Positions 53,813 through 62,521 are shown, numbered from the stretch's first letter. The stretch: 64,000 nt of DNA from Thermaurantimonas sp046299575 (GCF_046299575.1 NZ_JBKBHX010000001.1:540639-604638); one strand, 5' to 3'. The notes: generated by a model from the sequence alone, not told the origin. Translations and numbers: made by a program.

Positions 53813-54072
53813 GCACTCGAAAAAAAACACAAACAGATAACCAGCCTAACCAATCCAATAGCACTGCTGAAAACACAACTGCTACAGCCACATCTACTGC
53901 ACAAGAATCGCTGATGTCTGAAGCCTTTAGGCTGATGAAACAGCACCACCTAGAGGCAATCTTCGCTACCAGTGACGGCTACTTCTTTACTAAAAAAGAA
54001 TACGCCCAAAAATATGCTGAAAAAAACAATTTTGAAGTATGGACCTATACCATGCCTGATGATAATACATAA
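53809..54072 (+). CDS. Small phage protein, unknown
   Basis: The product has 87 aa. The first 35 residues are low-complexity, rich in Thr, Ser, Asn and Ala. The C-terminal 50 residues (FATSDGYFFTKKEYAQKYAEKNNFEVWTY) look like a small globular domain with a conserved-looking 'S DGYFF' turn. No family is named. It overlaps the previous gene by 4 bp and comes 13 bp before the sheath gene. Confidence 0.5.
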   Translation: MSTRKKTQTDNQPNQSNSTAENTTATATSTAQESLMSEAFRLMKQHHLEAIFATSDGYFFTKKEYAQKYAEKNNFEVWTYTMPDDNT

Positions 54073-54085
54073 AAACTGCTAACCT

Positions 54086-55252
54086 ATGTTACCCGGTGTA
54101 AAAATTTTACTAGACGATACGACCGTATCCATTCCAAGTCAGATCGACGACGGTGTAGTAGGCGTGCTCTGCTGGGATCCAGCTATTTCGTGGCCAAACT
54201 ATACACATCTATTGTTAAGAAGGCCTTTAGATCTGACTGTGCCTGTAAGCAATCAATTAATTAGGTTTATAGATGCCTTCTACAGTGAAGCGCCTGAGGG
54301 CACAAAGCTCCACCTGTACAAGGTGCCCCAGACTATGCCCCTGCATGAGGCTTTTAATATTGATAACCCCGATTGCCCGGCTCGCAGGCTCATAGAGCTC
54401 AGCAAAGGCGAAATATCGATGCTTACGGCAAGCTACCTCTATCCGCGTTCACACAATTACCAAATACTAAATGGCGTATGTGAGCAAATCCTATCAACAA
54501 TCGATCTTTTAGATTCATTCAATCAATATCTGTTGATTAATCAAAAGACGCCGGTGGTGACCATACTGCCTGCTTTGCGGCTCGAGCCTACAAGTTTTTA
54601 TTTAGACCGTCAGACTGAATTTGTAGGCCTAGCCACTATGGAAATAAACCGAACTACTACCTACATAAACTTAGGCTATCTGGCAGGCCGCATAGCGCGC
54701 ATACCGGTGCAGCGCTCCATTATGCGAGTAAAAGACGGGCCTATCAGACTGATGCTACAAGATGAACAAGCATTAAATACCAACCAGCTATCACTACCTG
54801 AGGCTGAGCTTTTATTTAGTAATAAAATAATATTCCCATACAGACACGTAGGCCTGCAAGGATGGTACTGGATGAGTGATCAGCTCTTAAGCCATACAAA
54901 CTACGGCAGGATACAGCGCGCCAGAGTATTTAATAAGGCCATGAGGGTAGTGCATCGCACCCTCTTGCAAGAGCTTTCAGAAGAAATACCCCTTACAGAA
55001 GAGGGCACCCTGCCGGCAATGATTGTGAAAGCACTGCAAGCTAAAGTAGAGGCTGAGCTGGTACGCGAGATGACCTCACGCGGCAACATAAGCACCGACC
55101 CCGACAAGCCCAGCGATACAGGAGTGCGCTGCTACATAGACGAAAAACAGAAAATACTGAACAACAACAAATTAGAAGTTCAGGTGCGCATACGGCCTTT
55201 TGGCTACAGCGATTACATAGAAGTAAAACTCGGCTATGAGGTAATTAGTTAA
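54086..55252 (+). CDS. Contractile tail sheath protein (DUF2586-like)
   Basis: The product has 388 aa. The N-terminus LPGVKILLDDTTVSIPSQIDDG and the C-terminal MIVKALQAKVEAELVREMTSRGNISTD ... VQVRIRPFGYSDYIEVKLGYEVI match tail sheath proteins of Mu-like phages of Bacteroidota. It is followed by the tube gene, as expected for a contractile tail. It shows that the phage is a myovirus. Confidence 0.78.
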   Translation: MLPGVKILLDDTTVSIPSQIDDGVVGVLCWDPAISWPNYTHLLLRRPLDLTVPVSNQLIRFIDAFYSEAPEGTKLHLYKVPQTMPLHEAFNIDNPDCPARRLIELSKGEISMLTASYLYPRSHNYQILNGVCEQILSTIDLLDSFNQYLLINQKTPVVTILPALRLEPTSFYLDRQTEFVGLATMEINRTTTYINLGYLAGRIARIPVQRSIMRVKDGPIRLMLQDEQALNTNQLSLPEAELLFSNKIIFPYRHVGLQGWYWMSDQLLSHTNYGRIQRARVFNKAMRVVHRTLLQELSEEIPLTEEGTLPAMIVKALQAKVEAELVREMTSRGNISTDPDKPSDTGVRCYIDEKQKILNNNKLEVQVRIRPFGYSDYIEVKLGYEVIS

Positions 55253-55266
55253 AAAAAAAAAAAACC

Positions 55267-55683
55267 ATGTTTGATTCAAGAGAATACGAATTCAGCGACA
55301 TCACCCTGATACTGGGTGGCAGAGACGTGACCGGCGTACGCGGTATAAAATATACCGTAAAACAAGAGAAAGAGCTGGTGTACGGCAAGGGCAAAGAGCC
55401 GCTGAAAATACAAAGCGGCAACAAGAGCTACGAAGGCGAACTCACCCTACTACAGAGTGAGCTAGAGGCCCTTATAGCAGTAAGCCCCGATAAAAGCATA
55501 CTGAGCCTGCAGCTCGATGCGGTAGTGACCTATGGCAACCCTAGCCAGGGCGATGTGATGATTACCGATGTACTGCAAGGCATACAATTTACCGAAGAGA
55601 CAAAAGAGAGCAAAACAGGCGACAAATTCCTGGAAATCAGACTCCCGTTCATATTCCTGCGCAAAAAAGCTCAATACAGTTAA
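55267..55683 (+). CDS. Tail tube protein
   Basis: The product has 138 aa. Its beta-rich sequence (YEFSDITLILGGRDVTGVRGIKYTVKQEKELVYGKGKEPLKIQSG ... SYEGELTLLQSELEAL) fits tail tube proteins in which a 'G..v.g...i.y....e...g.G.eP' pattern precedes a 'yeG.itl...El' motif. It lies directly after the sheath gene. It polymerises into the inner tail tube. Confidence 0.8.
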   Translation: MFDSREYEFSDITLILGGRDVTGVRGIKYTVKQEKELVYGKGKEPLKIQSGNKSYEGELTLLQSELEALIAVSPDKSILSLQLDAVVTYGNPSQGDVMITDVLQGIQFTEETKESKTGDKFLEIRLPFIFLRKKAQYS

Positions 55684-55686
55684 AAA

Positions 55687-56070
55687 ATGAAACCACTGCT
55701 TTTTATCATTAGCTTTACTGTGTTAGCAGGCTTGCTAACTGTAACATGCAGCAGCACCAAGCACCAAGTGAGCATACCCGAGGTGGTATTCGTACCAGGT
55801 GCGAGCTATAGCACCGAAATACCAGTAGAAAGGCTCATACCAGGAGATTCCTTTTTTTTTTACGACCAAGAAAACTCCGTAAAAATACACATGCAAGTTG
55901 ACAGCAATAGGCTATTAAAAATCACTGCCGACTGCCCTGATGCTGAGGTAGCCGTAGAAAAAGAAATCGAATTCATTGAAATTCCGAAATACCATAACCC
56001 CTTAAGCACCATAATCGTAGGCCTGCTGATAGGGGTAGTAGTGGGCATAGCATTGCGAACGCTTCGATAA
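55687..56070 (+). CDS. Candidate unimolecular spanin (lipoprotein with C-terminal membrane segment)
   Basis: The product has 127 aa. The N-terminus KPLLFIISFTVLAGLLTVTCSS looks like a lipoprotein signal with Cys near residue 21. The middle (about 30-95) is a short soluble region of beta type. The C-terminus STIIVGLLIGVVVGIALRTLR is a membrane segment. An outer-membrane lipid anchor plus an inner-membrane C-terminal helix is the topology of u-spanins such as T1 gp11, which fuse the two membranes at the end of lysis. It lies between the tube and chaperone genes, away from the lysin. The lipobox residues before Cys (TVT) are not ideal. Confidence 0.6.
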   Translation: MKPLLFIISFTVLAGLLTVTCSSTKHQVSIPEVVFVPGASYSTEIPVERLIPGDSFFFYDQENSVKIHMQVDSNRLLKITADCPDAEVAVEKEIEFIEIPKYHNPLSTIIVGLLIGVVVGIALRTLR

Positions 56071-56090
56071 CCCTAAAAAACCAATGTACA

Positions 56091-56393
56091 ATGAGTGAAC
56101 TAATCGGCCAAGTACCCCAATCAGAAATCGATGCCTGGAAGGCAAAATACGGCAAAGTAATAGGCGTAAAGGTAGAAAATCACATAGCCTACTTGCGCCC
56201 ACCTGACCGCAAGATCATCAGCTACGCCAGCCAGGCAGGCAAAGACCCAATAAAATTCAACGAAATACTGCTCAACAACTGTTGGCTAGGAGGCAGCGAG
56301 GCGATTCGCCAAGACGACAGCCTCTTTCTATCAGCCAGCTCGGTACTCTCTGAACTTATTCAAATCAAAGAGGCAGAATTGATAAATTTTTAG
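56091..56393 (+). CDS. Tail assembly chaperone, short form (Mu gp41/lambda G-like)
   Basis: The product has 100 aa. ELIGQVPQSEIDAWKAKYGKVIGVKVENHIAYLRPPDRKIISYAS is the pattern of small tail chaperones. It ends ...ELINF just after the slippery sequence A_AAT_TTT. It lies between tube and tape-measure genes, where nearly all tailed phages with long tails have a frameshifted chaperone pair. It binds the tape measure protein during tube assembly and is not in the virion. Confidence 0.82.
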   Translation: MSELIGQVPQSEIDAWKAKYGKVIGVKVENHIAYLRPPDRKIISYASQAGKDPIKFNEILLNNCWLGGSEAIRQDDSLFLSASSVLSELIQIKEAELINF

Positions 56394-56476
56394 AAGCTGT
56401 CAGGGTTCAGCAAAGCGACTGGATACGCCAGGCCGACACTCTGATTCGCCACTACCTGCACTGCGACCCTGACAGC
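56384..56476 (+). promoter_or_regulatory. -1 programmed frameshift signal: slippery A_AAT_TTT and downstream stem
   Basis: The heptamer AAATTTT (56384-56390) has the X_XXY_YYZ form in the zero frame and is directly followed by the TAG stop (56391-56393). After a 5-nt spacer, GCTGTCAGGGT (56396-56406) pairs perfectly with ACCCTGACAGC (56466-56476). The 59-nt loop contains a small CTGG-ATACG-CCAG hairpin. All three parts of a classic -1 frameshift site are present. Confidence 0.85.
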
Positions 56477-56551
56477 CTAACAGACCAGCAGTGGTGCATG
56501 CGCCTCAAAGAAGTAGAATGGCTACTTCAAACCCTTAATCAACAAAAATAG
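56390..56551 (+). CDS. Frameshift extension of the tail chaperone (GT-like)
   Basis: After a -1 slip on A_AAT_TTT, translation continues with LEAVRVQQSDWIRQADTLIR and ends at the TAG 56549-56551, adding 53 residues to give a fusion of about 153 aa. The extension has no start codon suited to separate expression and looks globular and helical (ends WLLQTLNQQK). In lambda the T part recruits tube subunits, and Mu-like phages use the same strategy. Confidence 0.8.
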   Translation, partial: LEAVRVQQSDWIRQADTLIRHYLHCDPDSLTDQQWCMRLKEVEWLLQTLNQQK

Positions 56552-56653
56552 CAGCTCTAAAACTAGGCCAAGCAAAAAAAATACCCCCCTGGCCAACATA
56601 TACATCCAGTAAAAAACCACATAAATAGCCAACACCTCAAGCATGACGAGCCC

Positions 56654-58546
56654 ATGAATACCCTGGTAGAATACACCCTATATCTGCACGACAAGGTAAG
56701 TGCTACCCTGCAAAAGATAGCAATAAATAACGAACAAGCACTCGAAAAATTTGCTAACCTACAGAAACAGTCGGTGCAGGTGAGCCGTACACTGGCCAAC
56801 ATGGGCACAAGCATCGGCAGCCTGAGCCAAAAGCTGCAACTGCTCAAAGCCGAAAGAGACTGGATACCGGCAAACGATATACAAAGCCTAAAAGCTTACA
56901 ACAACGAAATAGCCAGACTAGAAAAACACATCCAAAGACTGCAAACCATCAAAGGCAACCCACTACAGCGCTGGGCAAAAGAAGCCCTCAGCGCCCTGCC
57001 AGGAGCTAACCTGCTGCTCAATCCGATAGTGGCCATCTCAACAGGCGTAGGCATCATAAGTCGATTGGGCATCGAGGCAGAAAAGACCGCCAAAGAATTT
57101 GAGGTAATGCTGCAAAGCAAAGACAAAGCCGATGCCCTACTAAGCAGTATAAACGCCTACGCAGATGCATCGACATACAAAAGCAGCGAGCTTGCAAAGC
57201 TAGCCGCCATGATGCTCAGCTTCAACATACCAGCCAGCCAAGTGGTAGAAAACCTAAAAATAATCGGCGACATCGCCATGGGCGATGCCGGCAAGATGCA
57301 ACAGCTCACCCTATCCTTTAGCCAGATGAGCAGTACCGGCAGACTCACAGGGCAAGATTTGCTGCAAATGATCAATGCAGGCTTTAACCCACTGCAGCAG
57401 CTCAGCAAATCAACCGGGCTAAGCATACCTCAGCTAAAAGAAGCCATGGAAAAGGGACAAATATCTGCGCAAATGGTTCGCCAGGCCTTCGCAGAAGCAG
57501 TAGGACCAAGTGGTACCTATTATAAAATGAATGAACAAATAGCCCAAACCACCTCTGGAAAGCTGAGCATGCTGGTAAAAAAATCGCTCAACACCCTCCA
57601 ATCGCTCTACACCGTCATAGAGCCACTACTGGTGCCCTTGCTCGAAACTACCACCAAGCTGCTTGACCTGCTAGGCAAAGGGATAAGCTATGTGGTGGAG
57701 GGTTTTACGCGATTGCGCACAGCACTACAGCAAGGCAACATCCCCCTAATAACGCTCATAAGCGCCCTGGGTAGCTATCTGCTCACCATACAAGCAATCA
57801 CTCTGTACAAAAACATAGCCATAAAGGCCACACACCTATGGACGGCTGCACAAGCAGGCCTCAATACCGTGTTAAAAATGAACCCCATAGCGCTAAAAAT
57901 CGCTCTACTGACAGCATTAGCCACGGCCATCTACTTGGCATTTCAGAAAATTGGATGGTTCAGAGGGGCCGTATATGCCGCCTGGGAAGCCCTAAAAGGT
58001 TTCGGCCAGATGCTAAAAATTTTACTATTTGACAACCTAAAGAATATCTTACAAGGCATTGGCCAAGTCGGAGAGGCACTACTGGCACTCTTCCAAGGTA
58101 AATTTCAAGTGGCAGCACAAAAAGCTAGCGCAGCCTTCAATAACCTTACAGGCATAAACACGGCCAATCAGCTGATCGAAAGCTTTAGCACTACTAAACA
58201 AAAAGCTCTATATGCCTACGAACAAGGAGTAAAAGAAATAGAAGAAAAACAGAAGAAAAAAACTACACGCACCGATGTGAAAAAACCAAAAAACCTCTAT
58301 GACCTGGTAACGTCAGCAGCCCAAAATACCATGATGCCCGAGGAAATACCAGCACTCAAAGGCGGCCTAACAAGCTTAAATACAAGCTCACATAGCCCAA
58401 CAACACAAACTAAACAAATAACAATCAACGTCCAAAAATTCATTGACCAGGTCGTATTTAACCACTACGAACAAAGCGAAGACGAACTGCGCGCGAAGCT
58501 CGAGCGAATCATGCTCCAAATACTAATAAGTGCACAAAATGCATAA
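56654..58546 (+). CDS. Tail tape measure protein
   Basis: The product has 630 aa. Residues about 5-85 are a coiled coil. Residues about 130-310 carry the tape-measure domain (KEFEVMLQSKDKADALLSSI, YKSSELAKLAAMMLSFNIPASQVVENLKIIGDIAMGD, GRLTGQDLLQMINAGFNPLQQLSKSTG, KGQISAQMVRQAFAEAVGPSG). Hydrophobic segments follow at about 365-445. It sets tail length. At about 630 aa it predicts a fairly short tail. It starts about 100 bp after the chaperone extension; that gap has no gene on the plus strand. Confidence 0.93.
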   Translation: MNTLVEYTLYLHDKVSATLQKIAINNEQALEKFANLQKQSVQVSRTLANMGTSIGSLSQKLQLLKAERDWIPANDIQSLKAYNNEIARLEKHIQRLQTIKGNPLQRWAKEALSALPGANLLLNPIVAISTGVGIISRLGIEAEKTAKEFEVMLQSKDKADALLSSINAYADASTYKSSELAKLAAMMLSFNIPASQVVENLKIIGDIAMGDAGKMQQLTLSFSQMSSTGRLTGQDLLQMINAGFNPLQQLSKSTGLSIPQLKEAMEKGQISAQMVRQAFAEAVGPSGTYYKMNEQIAQTTSGKLSMLVKKSLNTLQSLYTVIEPLLVPLLETTTKLLDLLGKGISYVVEGFTRLRTALQQGNIPLITLISALGSYLLTIQAITLYKNIAIKATHLWTAAQAGLNTVLKMNPIALKIALLTALATAIYLAFQKIGWFRGAVYAAWEALKGFGQMLKILLFDNLKNILQGIGQVGEALLALFQGKFQVAAQKASAAFNNLTGINTANQLIESFSTTKQKALYAYEQGVKEIEEKQKKKTTRTDVKKPKNLYDLVTSAAQNTMMPEEIPALKGGLTSLNTSSHSPTTQTKQITINVQKFIDQVVFNHYEQSEDELRAKLERIMLQILISAQNA

Positions 58547-58549
58547 ACA

Positions 58550-59080
58550 ATGAAACCCAGCAAAGCCATCGGCATAGCCCTACCTCCATACCTGCCTACA
58601 CAAAAGATAACCGTACAACTAACCGAGGCTACAATACAAAACACAGAGCTTAACGCACTAGCTGAATTCCGCTATCCCTTCAAATTAAAATTTGAAAACG
58701 AGCTTGATGGGTTTTTGCTGCCACTCGAGCCAGTAATTACCATAAGTGGAGCAAATAAAATCGTGCGCAGATACATACAAAGCGGAAAAAAAGGCAGCGT
58801 AAAAGAATTCTTCTGTACAGACGATTACCGAATCACCGTAGCAGGGCTGCTGTGTAGCGATGAAAATGCAAGCGCCGAGCAGTATGCAAAACGCCTGAAA
58901 AGCTATTTAGAATCAAACGAAAGCCTACAAGTACAATGCCCCCTGCTCAACGAAGTCTTCGATATCTTCTCAATCGTAATCGATAGCTACGAATTCCCCT
59001 TCACCCCAGGAGAAGAATACCAGCAATTCACCTTTACGGCTTATAGCGACGAAAGTTTAGAACTCTTTATAGAAAACTAA
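58550..59080 (+). CDS. DUF6046-like phage tail/baseplate protein
   Basis: The product has 176 aa. The C-terminal half (VKEFFCTDDYRITVAGLLCSDE, LNEVFDIFSIVIDSYEFPFTPGEEYQQFTFTAYSDESLELFI) matches a protein family found after tape-measure genes in Bacteroidota phages (DUF6046). The position corresponds to Mu gpN, a DNA circularisation/tail protein. It probably joins the tail tip to the baseplate hub. Confidence 0.65.
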   Translation: MKPSKAIGIALPPYLPTQKITVQLTEATIQNTELNALAEFRYPFKLKFENELDGFLLPLEPVITISGANKIVRRYIQSGKKGSVKEFFCTDDYRITVAGLLCSDENASAEQYAKRLKSYLESNESLQVQCPLLNEVFDIFSIVIDSYEFPFTPGEEYQQFTFTAYSDESLELFIEN

Positions 59081-59090
59081 ACAAAACACG

Positions 59091-60056
59091 ATGCTATTGA
59101 TGCAGCACAAAATACTCATAGCAGGCAAACAGCTCAAAAACCTAGAGCGCCTAACAATTATCAACAGTGTAGATGCCCCTTTAAGCACTGCCGAAATAGT
59201 TATACCATACAAAACAATACGCAGGCCCTTCACCGTACTTCATCAGTCTAACTCAGACCTTTCACTCATCAAAAAAGGAGCAGGGGTTGAAATACACTTA
59301 GGATATAACAATAAATTAAAACTGGAATTCGAAGGCTACATTACTCATGTAGATAAAGACAATACCAGCATAACAGTGCAATGTGAAGACAAATTTTTCG
59401 AATACAAAAAAAACATTGCCGATAAAATCTTTACAAACACCAGCATAGAAACAATAATTAACTACATACACCAGCAGCTAAAACTGCGCAGACCATACAG
59501 CATTGACATAGATATAAAATATTCAAAATTTTCTATAATTCAACAAACAGCCTACGATGTACTTAAAAGATTAGCAGAAGAAACTCACCTGCAAATTTTT
59601 ATAAAAAACGACCACCTATACATCACCCCTAAAATGTTAAAAAAATTTAATCTCATAAAATACCATACCGAAAAAAATATTGAAAAAATAGAATTTGAAA
59701 AAACAAACCTATCAGAACACAAAGTAGAAATAATTATAGAAACAAAAAATAAACAAGGACAAACCATACAATACACCTACGGTGAAAGAGGAGGCGATAA
59801 AATATACCTGAAAATACAAGGAATAGAAAATCAAAAAGACTTAAATAAAATAGCTGAACAAGCCTATAATAACACCAAAATTAACTACCAAAAAAAATGT
59901 AAAATAATCGGATGGCTACAGCCCTATACCTCACCAGGCGATGTAGTAGAACTAAAAGGAACAGAAATAAACGACGGACTCTACTACTGCCAAAAAGTAG
60001 AAGTACACTACGGCGAAACAGGAGGAATGCGTAACCTATACTGTGTAGAAATTTAA
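59091..60056 (+). CDS. Baseplate hub protein (gpD/gp44-like)
   Basis: The product has 321 aa. LERLTIINSVDAPLSTAEIVIPYK, KKGAGVEIHLGYNNKLKLEFEGYITHVDKDNTSITVQCED and the C-terminal WLQPYTSPGDVVELKGTEINDGLYYCQKVEVHYGETGGMRNLYCVEI follow the late-control-D/gp27-like hub pattern. The hub sits on the tail tip and holds the spike. The codons become markedly A-rich from here to about 61620. Confidence 0.75.
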   Translation: MLLMQHKILIAGKQLKNLERLTIINSVDAPLSTAEIVIPYKTIRRPFTVLHQSNSDLSLIKKGAGVEIHLGYNNKLKLEFEGYITHVDKDNTSITVQCEDKFFEYKKNIADKIFTNTSIETIINYIHQQLKLRRPYSIDIDIKYSKFSIIQQTAYDVLKRLAEETHLQIFIKNDHLYITPKMLKKFNLIKYHTEKNIEKIEFEKTNLSEHKVEIIIETKNKQGQTIQYTYGERGGDKIYLKIQGIENQKDLNKIAEQAYNNTKINYQKKCKIIGWLQPYTSPGDVVELKGTEINDGLYYCQKVEVHYGETGGMRNLYCVEI

Positions 60057-60061
60057 ACAAA

Positions 60062-60556
60062 ATGAAAGAAAAAGAAATCAAAGACATAATAAGAAAAATA
60101 TCCCATACAAACACATCGGATATATTTTTTACAGCCGAAGTAAAAGAAGTAAAACAAACCAGCTGTACAGTGATTGAAAAAAATACCTTAATACATGAAG
60201 ACGTATGGCTAGTAGCAGCTGGAAACGCTGAAAATGCCCTAATAATTTATCCCAAAGTAAAAAGCAAAGTGCTAATAGCCGATCTGTCAGAAGGTAAAAG
60301 AGCACTATTGGCAATTTTGCAATATAGCCAAATCGAAAAAATCGAACTGCTCGGCGACCAATACGGAGGAATACTCATAGCCGAAAAAGTTGTAGATTGG
60401 ATGAACAACGTATTCAACGATTTGCAAACACTAAAAAACCTTCTGCAAGCCACACCCATCGCCGGAAATGGAGCCCCCGCTAACATACTCTTTACCCCCC
60501 AAACCAAAATGGTTCAGCTCGATAACGTGATAAACAAAAAATTAAAACATGGGTGA
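60062..60556 (+). CDS. Baseplate spike protein (gp45/gpV-like)
   Basis: The product has 164 aa. VKEVKQTSCTVIEKNTLIHEDVWL ... IIYPKVKSKVLIADLSEGKRALLAILQYSQIEKIELLG is an OB-fold beta pattern like the N-terminal domain of gpV/gp45. It ends with a short helical and disordered tail instead of a long triple beta-helix, so the spike would be short. Assignment rests largely on position after the hub gene. Confidence 0.55.
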   Translation: MKEKEIKDIIRKISHTNTSDIFFTAEVKEVKQTSCTVIEKNTLIHEDVWLVAAGNAENALIIYPKVKSKVLIADLSEGKRALLAILQYSQIEKIELLGDQYGGILIAEKVVDWMNNVFNDLQTLKNLLQATPIAGNGAPANILFTPQTKMVQLDNVINKKLKHG

Positions 60557-60821
60557 TATAAAAATAGACACTACCGGAGACCTCGCATATCAGAACGGGG
60601 ATTTTTCGATAGAAACTCATCAAAAACAAAGCGCATTGATTGTGCTATATAGTATGCGAGGAGATTTTAAAAACAATATATACATAGGTGCCGACCTGAT
60701 AAAACTAATTGCAACGGAAGATGCAGACAAAATATTCGAAATTAGAAAAGCATTGAAATTTGATGAAATAAATCCATCTAAAATCGATATTGAAAATAAT
60801 CAAATAAATCTAATACTATGA
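60549..60821 (+). CDS. Baseplate wedge protein (Mu gp46/GpW-like)
   Basis: The product has 90 aa. GDIKIDTTGDLAYQNGDFSIET, then SALIVLYSMRGDFKNNIYIGADL and a short C-terminal domain fit small wedge proteins of the gp46/gp25 type (D....DG.....G.......Q.....L....GE....P..G). It overlaps the spike gene by 8 bp and the next by 4 bp. Confidence 0.7.
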   Translation: MGDIKIDTTGDLAYQNGDFSIETHQKQSALIVLYSMRGDFKNNIYIGADLIKLIATEDADKIFEIRKALKFDEINPSKIDIENNQINLIL

Positions 60822-61051
60822 GCGAAAATTACGAATTTGACGATATTGATATATCAAAAAAAGTTAGACCATACACACTAATAAGTGTGTTGCTTTTATT
60901 TTTTTTATTTGCAATTTTAGATGCATTAAATTTATTAAAAATAACGGATAAATATATAGAAATAATTGGCGATATTTGTTACATGGTAATAGGCTTCTAC
61001 TTCTCAAGTAGAGGAGTAGAAAAAATATTTAGAATTATTAAAAAGAAATGA
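60818..61051 (+). CDS. Small two-segment membrane protein, holin candidate
   Basis: The product has 77 aa. Segment 1 is YTLISVLLLFFLFAILDAL (about 19-37) and segment 2 is EIIGDICYMVIGFYFSSRG (about 48-66), followed by a basic tail (IFRIIKKK). An acidic N-terminus and a basic C-terminus are typical of small holins. It is in the baseplate gene cluster, about 7 kb from the endolysin. A holin role is inferred. Confidence 0.6.
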   Translation: MSENYEFDDIDISKKVRPYTLISVLLLFFLFAILDALNLLKITDKYIEIIGDICYMVIGFYFSSRGVEKIFRIIKKK

Positions 61052-61623
61052 GAGTAATAACTACACAAGTAAATCAAACAATTTGGGATATAGCCTTACA
61101 ATATACCGGTACAATAGATTCAGTGTTTACTATACTCGAAGCAAACGCATTCTTGCGCCCCGATATTACATTACCAGAAGGTATTAAAATATTAATACCA
61201 GATACAGAAATCAACAAACAAATAAAAGATTATATCGAAAAAAATAACATAATACCCGCGAGCGGTGATATGTACACACAGATACCATTAAATGAAGAAG
61301 ATATGATACAAATAAAACAAATATTAAACTACGAATTCTCAAATGGACCTGGCCCCATGCCCGCCGTACGCCTATCAAATTTAAAAGGAGATGTAACCAT
61401 ACAAATAAATTATGACCGAGTAGAAGAATCAAACAACACGATCTACTTAGAACATAGCATCGATGGATTGCACTTTGTGCAAATACCAGAAACAGAAATA
61501 CAATTACAACCCGAAGAAAATACACACATCTATACACTTAATATACTGACAAATTACCTACGAGTAATGCTTAATAATGAAACATCACAAGGCATACTAA
61601 AAGAAATAATCTATCGAGTATAA
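61048..61623 (+). CDS. LysM-like phage baseplate protein
   Basis: The product has 191 aa. The N-terminal 50 residues (TTQVNQTIWDIALQYTGTIDSVFTILEANAFLRPDITLPEGIKILIP) have the LysM-like pattern 'QT.wDIAlqy.Gs......i...N.l..d..L..G..l.IP'. The C-terminal part (about 90-191) is a beta-rich unknown domain with an LEHSIDGLHFVQIPETE segment. It sits in the wedge/baseplate block and overlaps the holin candidate by 4 bp. Confidence 0.6.
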   Translation: MRVITTQVNQTIWDIALQYTGTIDSVFTILEANAFLRPDITLPEGIKILIPDTEINKQIKDYIEKNNIIPASGDMYTQIPLNEEDMIQIKQILNYEFSNGPGPMPAVRLSNLKGDVTIQINYDRVEESNNTIYLEHSIDGLHFVQIPETEIQLQPEENTHIYTLNILTNYLRVMLNNETSQGILKEIIYRV

Positions 61624-61624
61624 A

Positions 61625-62521
61625 ATGGCACGAAGCATCGCTGAAATATACAACGAACTGAATCGCGTAAAAGAAAATATGCAAGAACTGCACATGTATG
61701 TGTGTGAAGGCACTCAAACCCTTAGACGCGATACGGCCGAAAACTTGCGCGCTGATTTACAAAATGGCAGTAAAGTAGCCATATGGCGCCTGTGGCTGTG
61801 GATAATGGCCGTAGCTAGCTGGATGGTAGAAAATCTATTTGAGAACCATAAAAAAGAAATACAAAAAATCATCTCAAATACTCGACCTCATACATTACAA
61901 TGGTATACCGAAGAAAGCAAAAAATTTCAATATGGCTATGCCTTAACCTGGCTGGGCGACCGGTTTGGCTACAGCTCTGAACGCCCCGAATCCCAAATAA
62001 TAAGCTACAGCTCAGCCTCAGAAGAAGCAGGTAAAATACTACTTAAAGTAGCTAAAGGCAACAAACCAAACTTACAACCCCTATCGCCCACCGAGCTGGT
62101 GGCCTTTACCGAATACTGGCAAAAGTGGAAAGACGCCGGCGTACAGCTCGAAATACGCTCTCTACCAGCAGACCAAATATCCATTCACGCAATAATAGAA
62201 GTGGACAGAATGGTACTAGACAGTAATAACAAATTGCTGCGCGACCCACAAATAGACCCAATCCGACAAAAAATCGATGAATTCGGAGCTTCACTCGAAT
62301 TCGATGGAATATTTCGACTATCGGACTTCGTAGAAGCCTTAAAAAGTGCTGAAGGCGTAAGAGATGTTCGCATACTTTCAGCCAAACACAAAAGCCATAT
62401 TTCAGGATGGCAACCAATACTGATGTCCGTAAAGCCCTATAGCGGGTATTTTATCTTTGATTATAACGATAGCCTCCTAGAATACACTGCTGTTGAAGAT
62501 AACTTATTCACCAGTATATGA
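61625..62521 (+). CDS. Baseplate wedge protein (gp47/J position)
   Basis: The product has 298 aa. An N-terminal helical piece (NGSKVAIWRLWLWIMAVASWMVENLFENHKKE) leads to PHTLQWYTEESKKFQYGYAL, KILLKVAKGN, LSPTELVAFTEYWQKWKDAGVQLEIRSLP and FRLSDFVEALKSAEGVRDVRIL. Similar proteins occur in Bacteroidota phages at the J-gene position, sometimes under other names. The C-terminal organisation agrees with baseplate J-like proteins. Confidence 0.6.
   Translation: MARSIAEIYNELNRVKENMQELHMYVCEGTQTLRRDTAENLRADLQNGSKVAIWRLWLWIMAVASWMVENLFENHKKEIQKIISNTRPHTLQWYTEESKKFQYGYALTWLGDRFGYSSERPESQIISYSSASEEAGKILLKVAKGNKPNLQPLSPTELVAFTEYWQKWKDAGVQLEIRSLPADQISIHAIIEVDRMVLDSNNKLLRDPQIDPIRQKIDEFGASLEFDGIFRLSDFVEALKSAEGVRDVRILSAKHKSHISGWQPILMSVKPYSGYFIFDYNDSLLEYTAVEDNLFTSI

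Noticed and set aside
56522..56643. Minus-strand 40-codon hydrophobic ORF antisense to the chaperone extension
   Set aside because: The plus strand is A-rich, so minus-strand frames often read as Phe/Leu/Val-rich peptides by chance. No promoter or neighbouring minus gene supports it.
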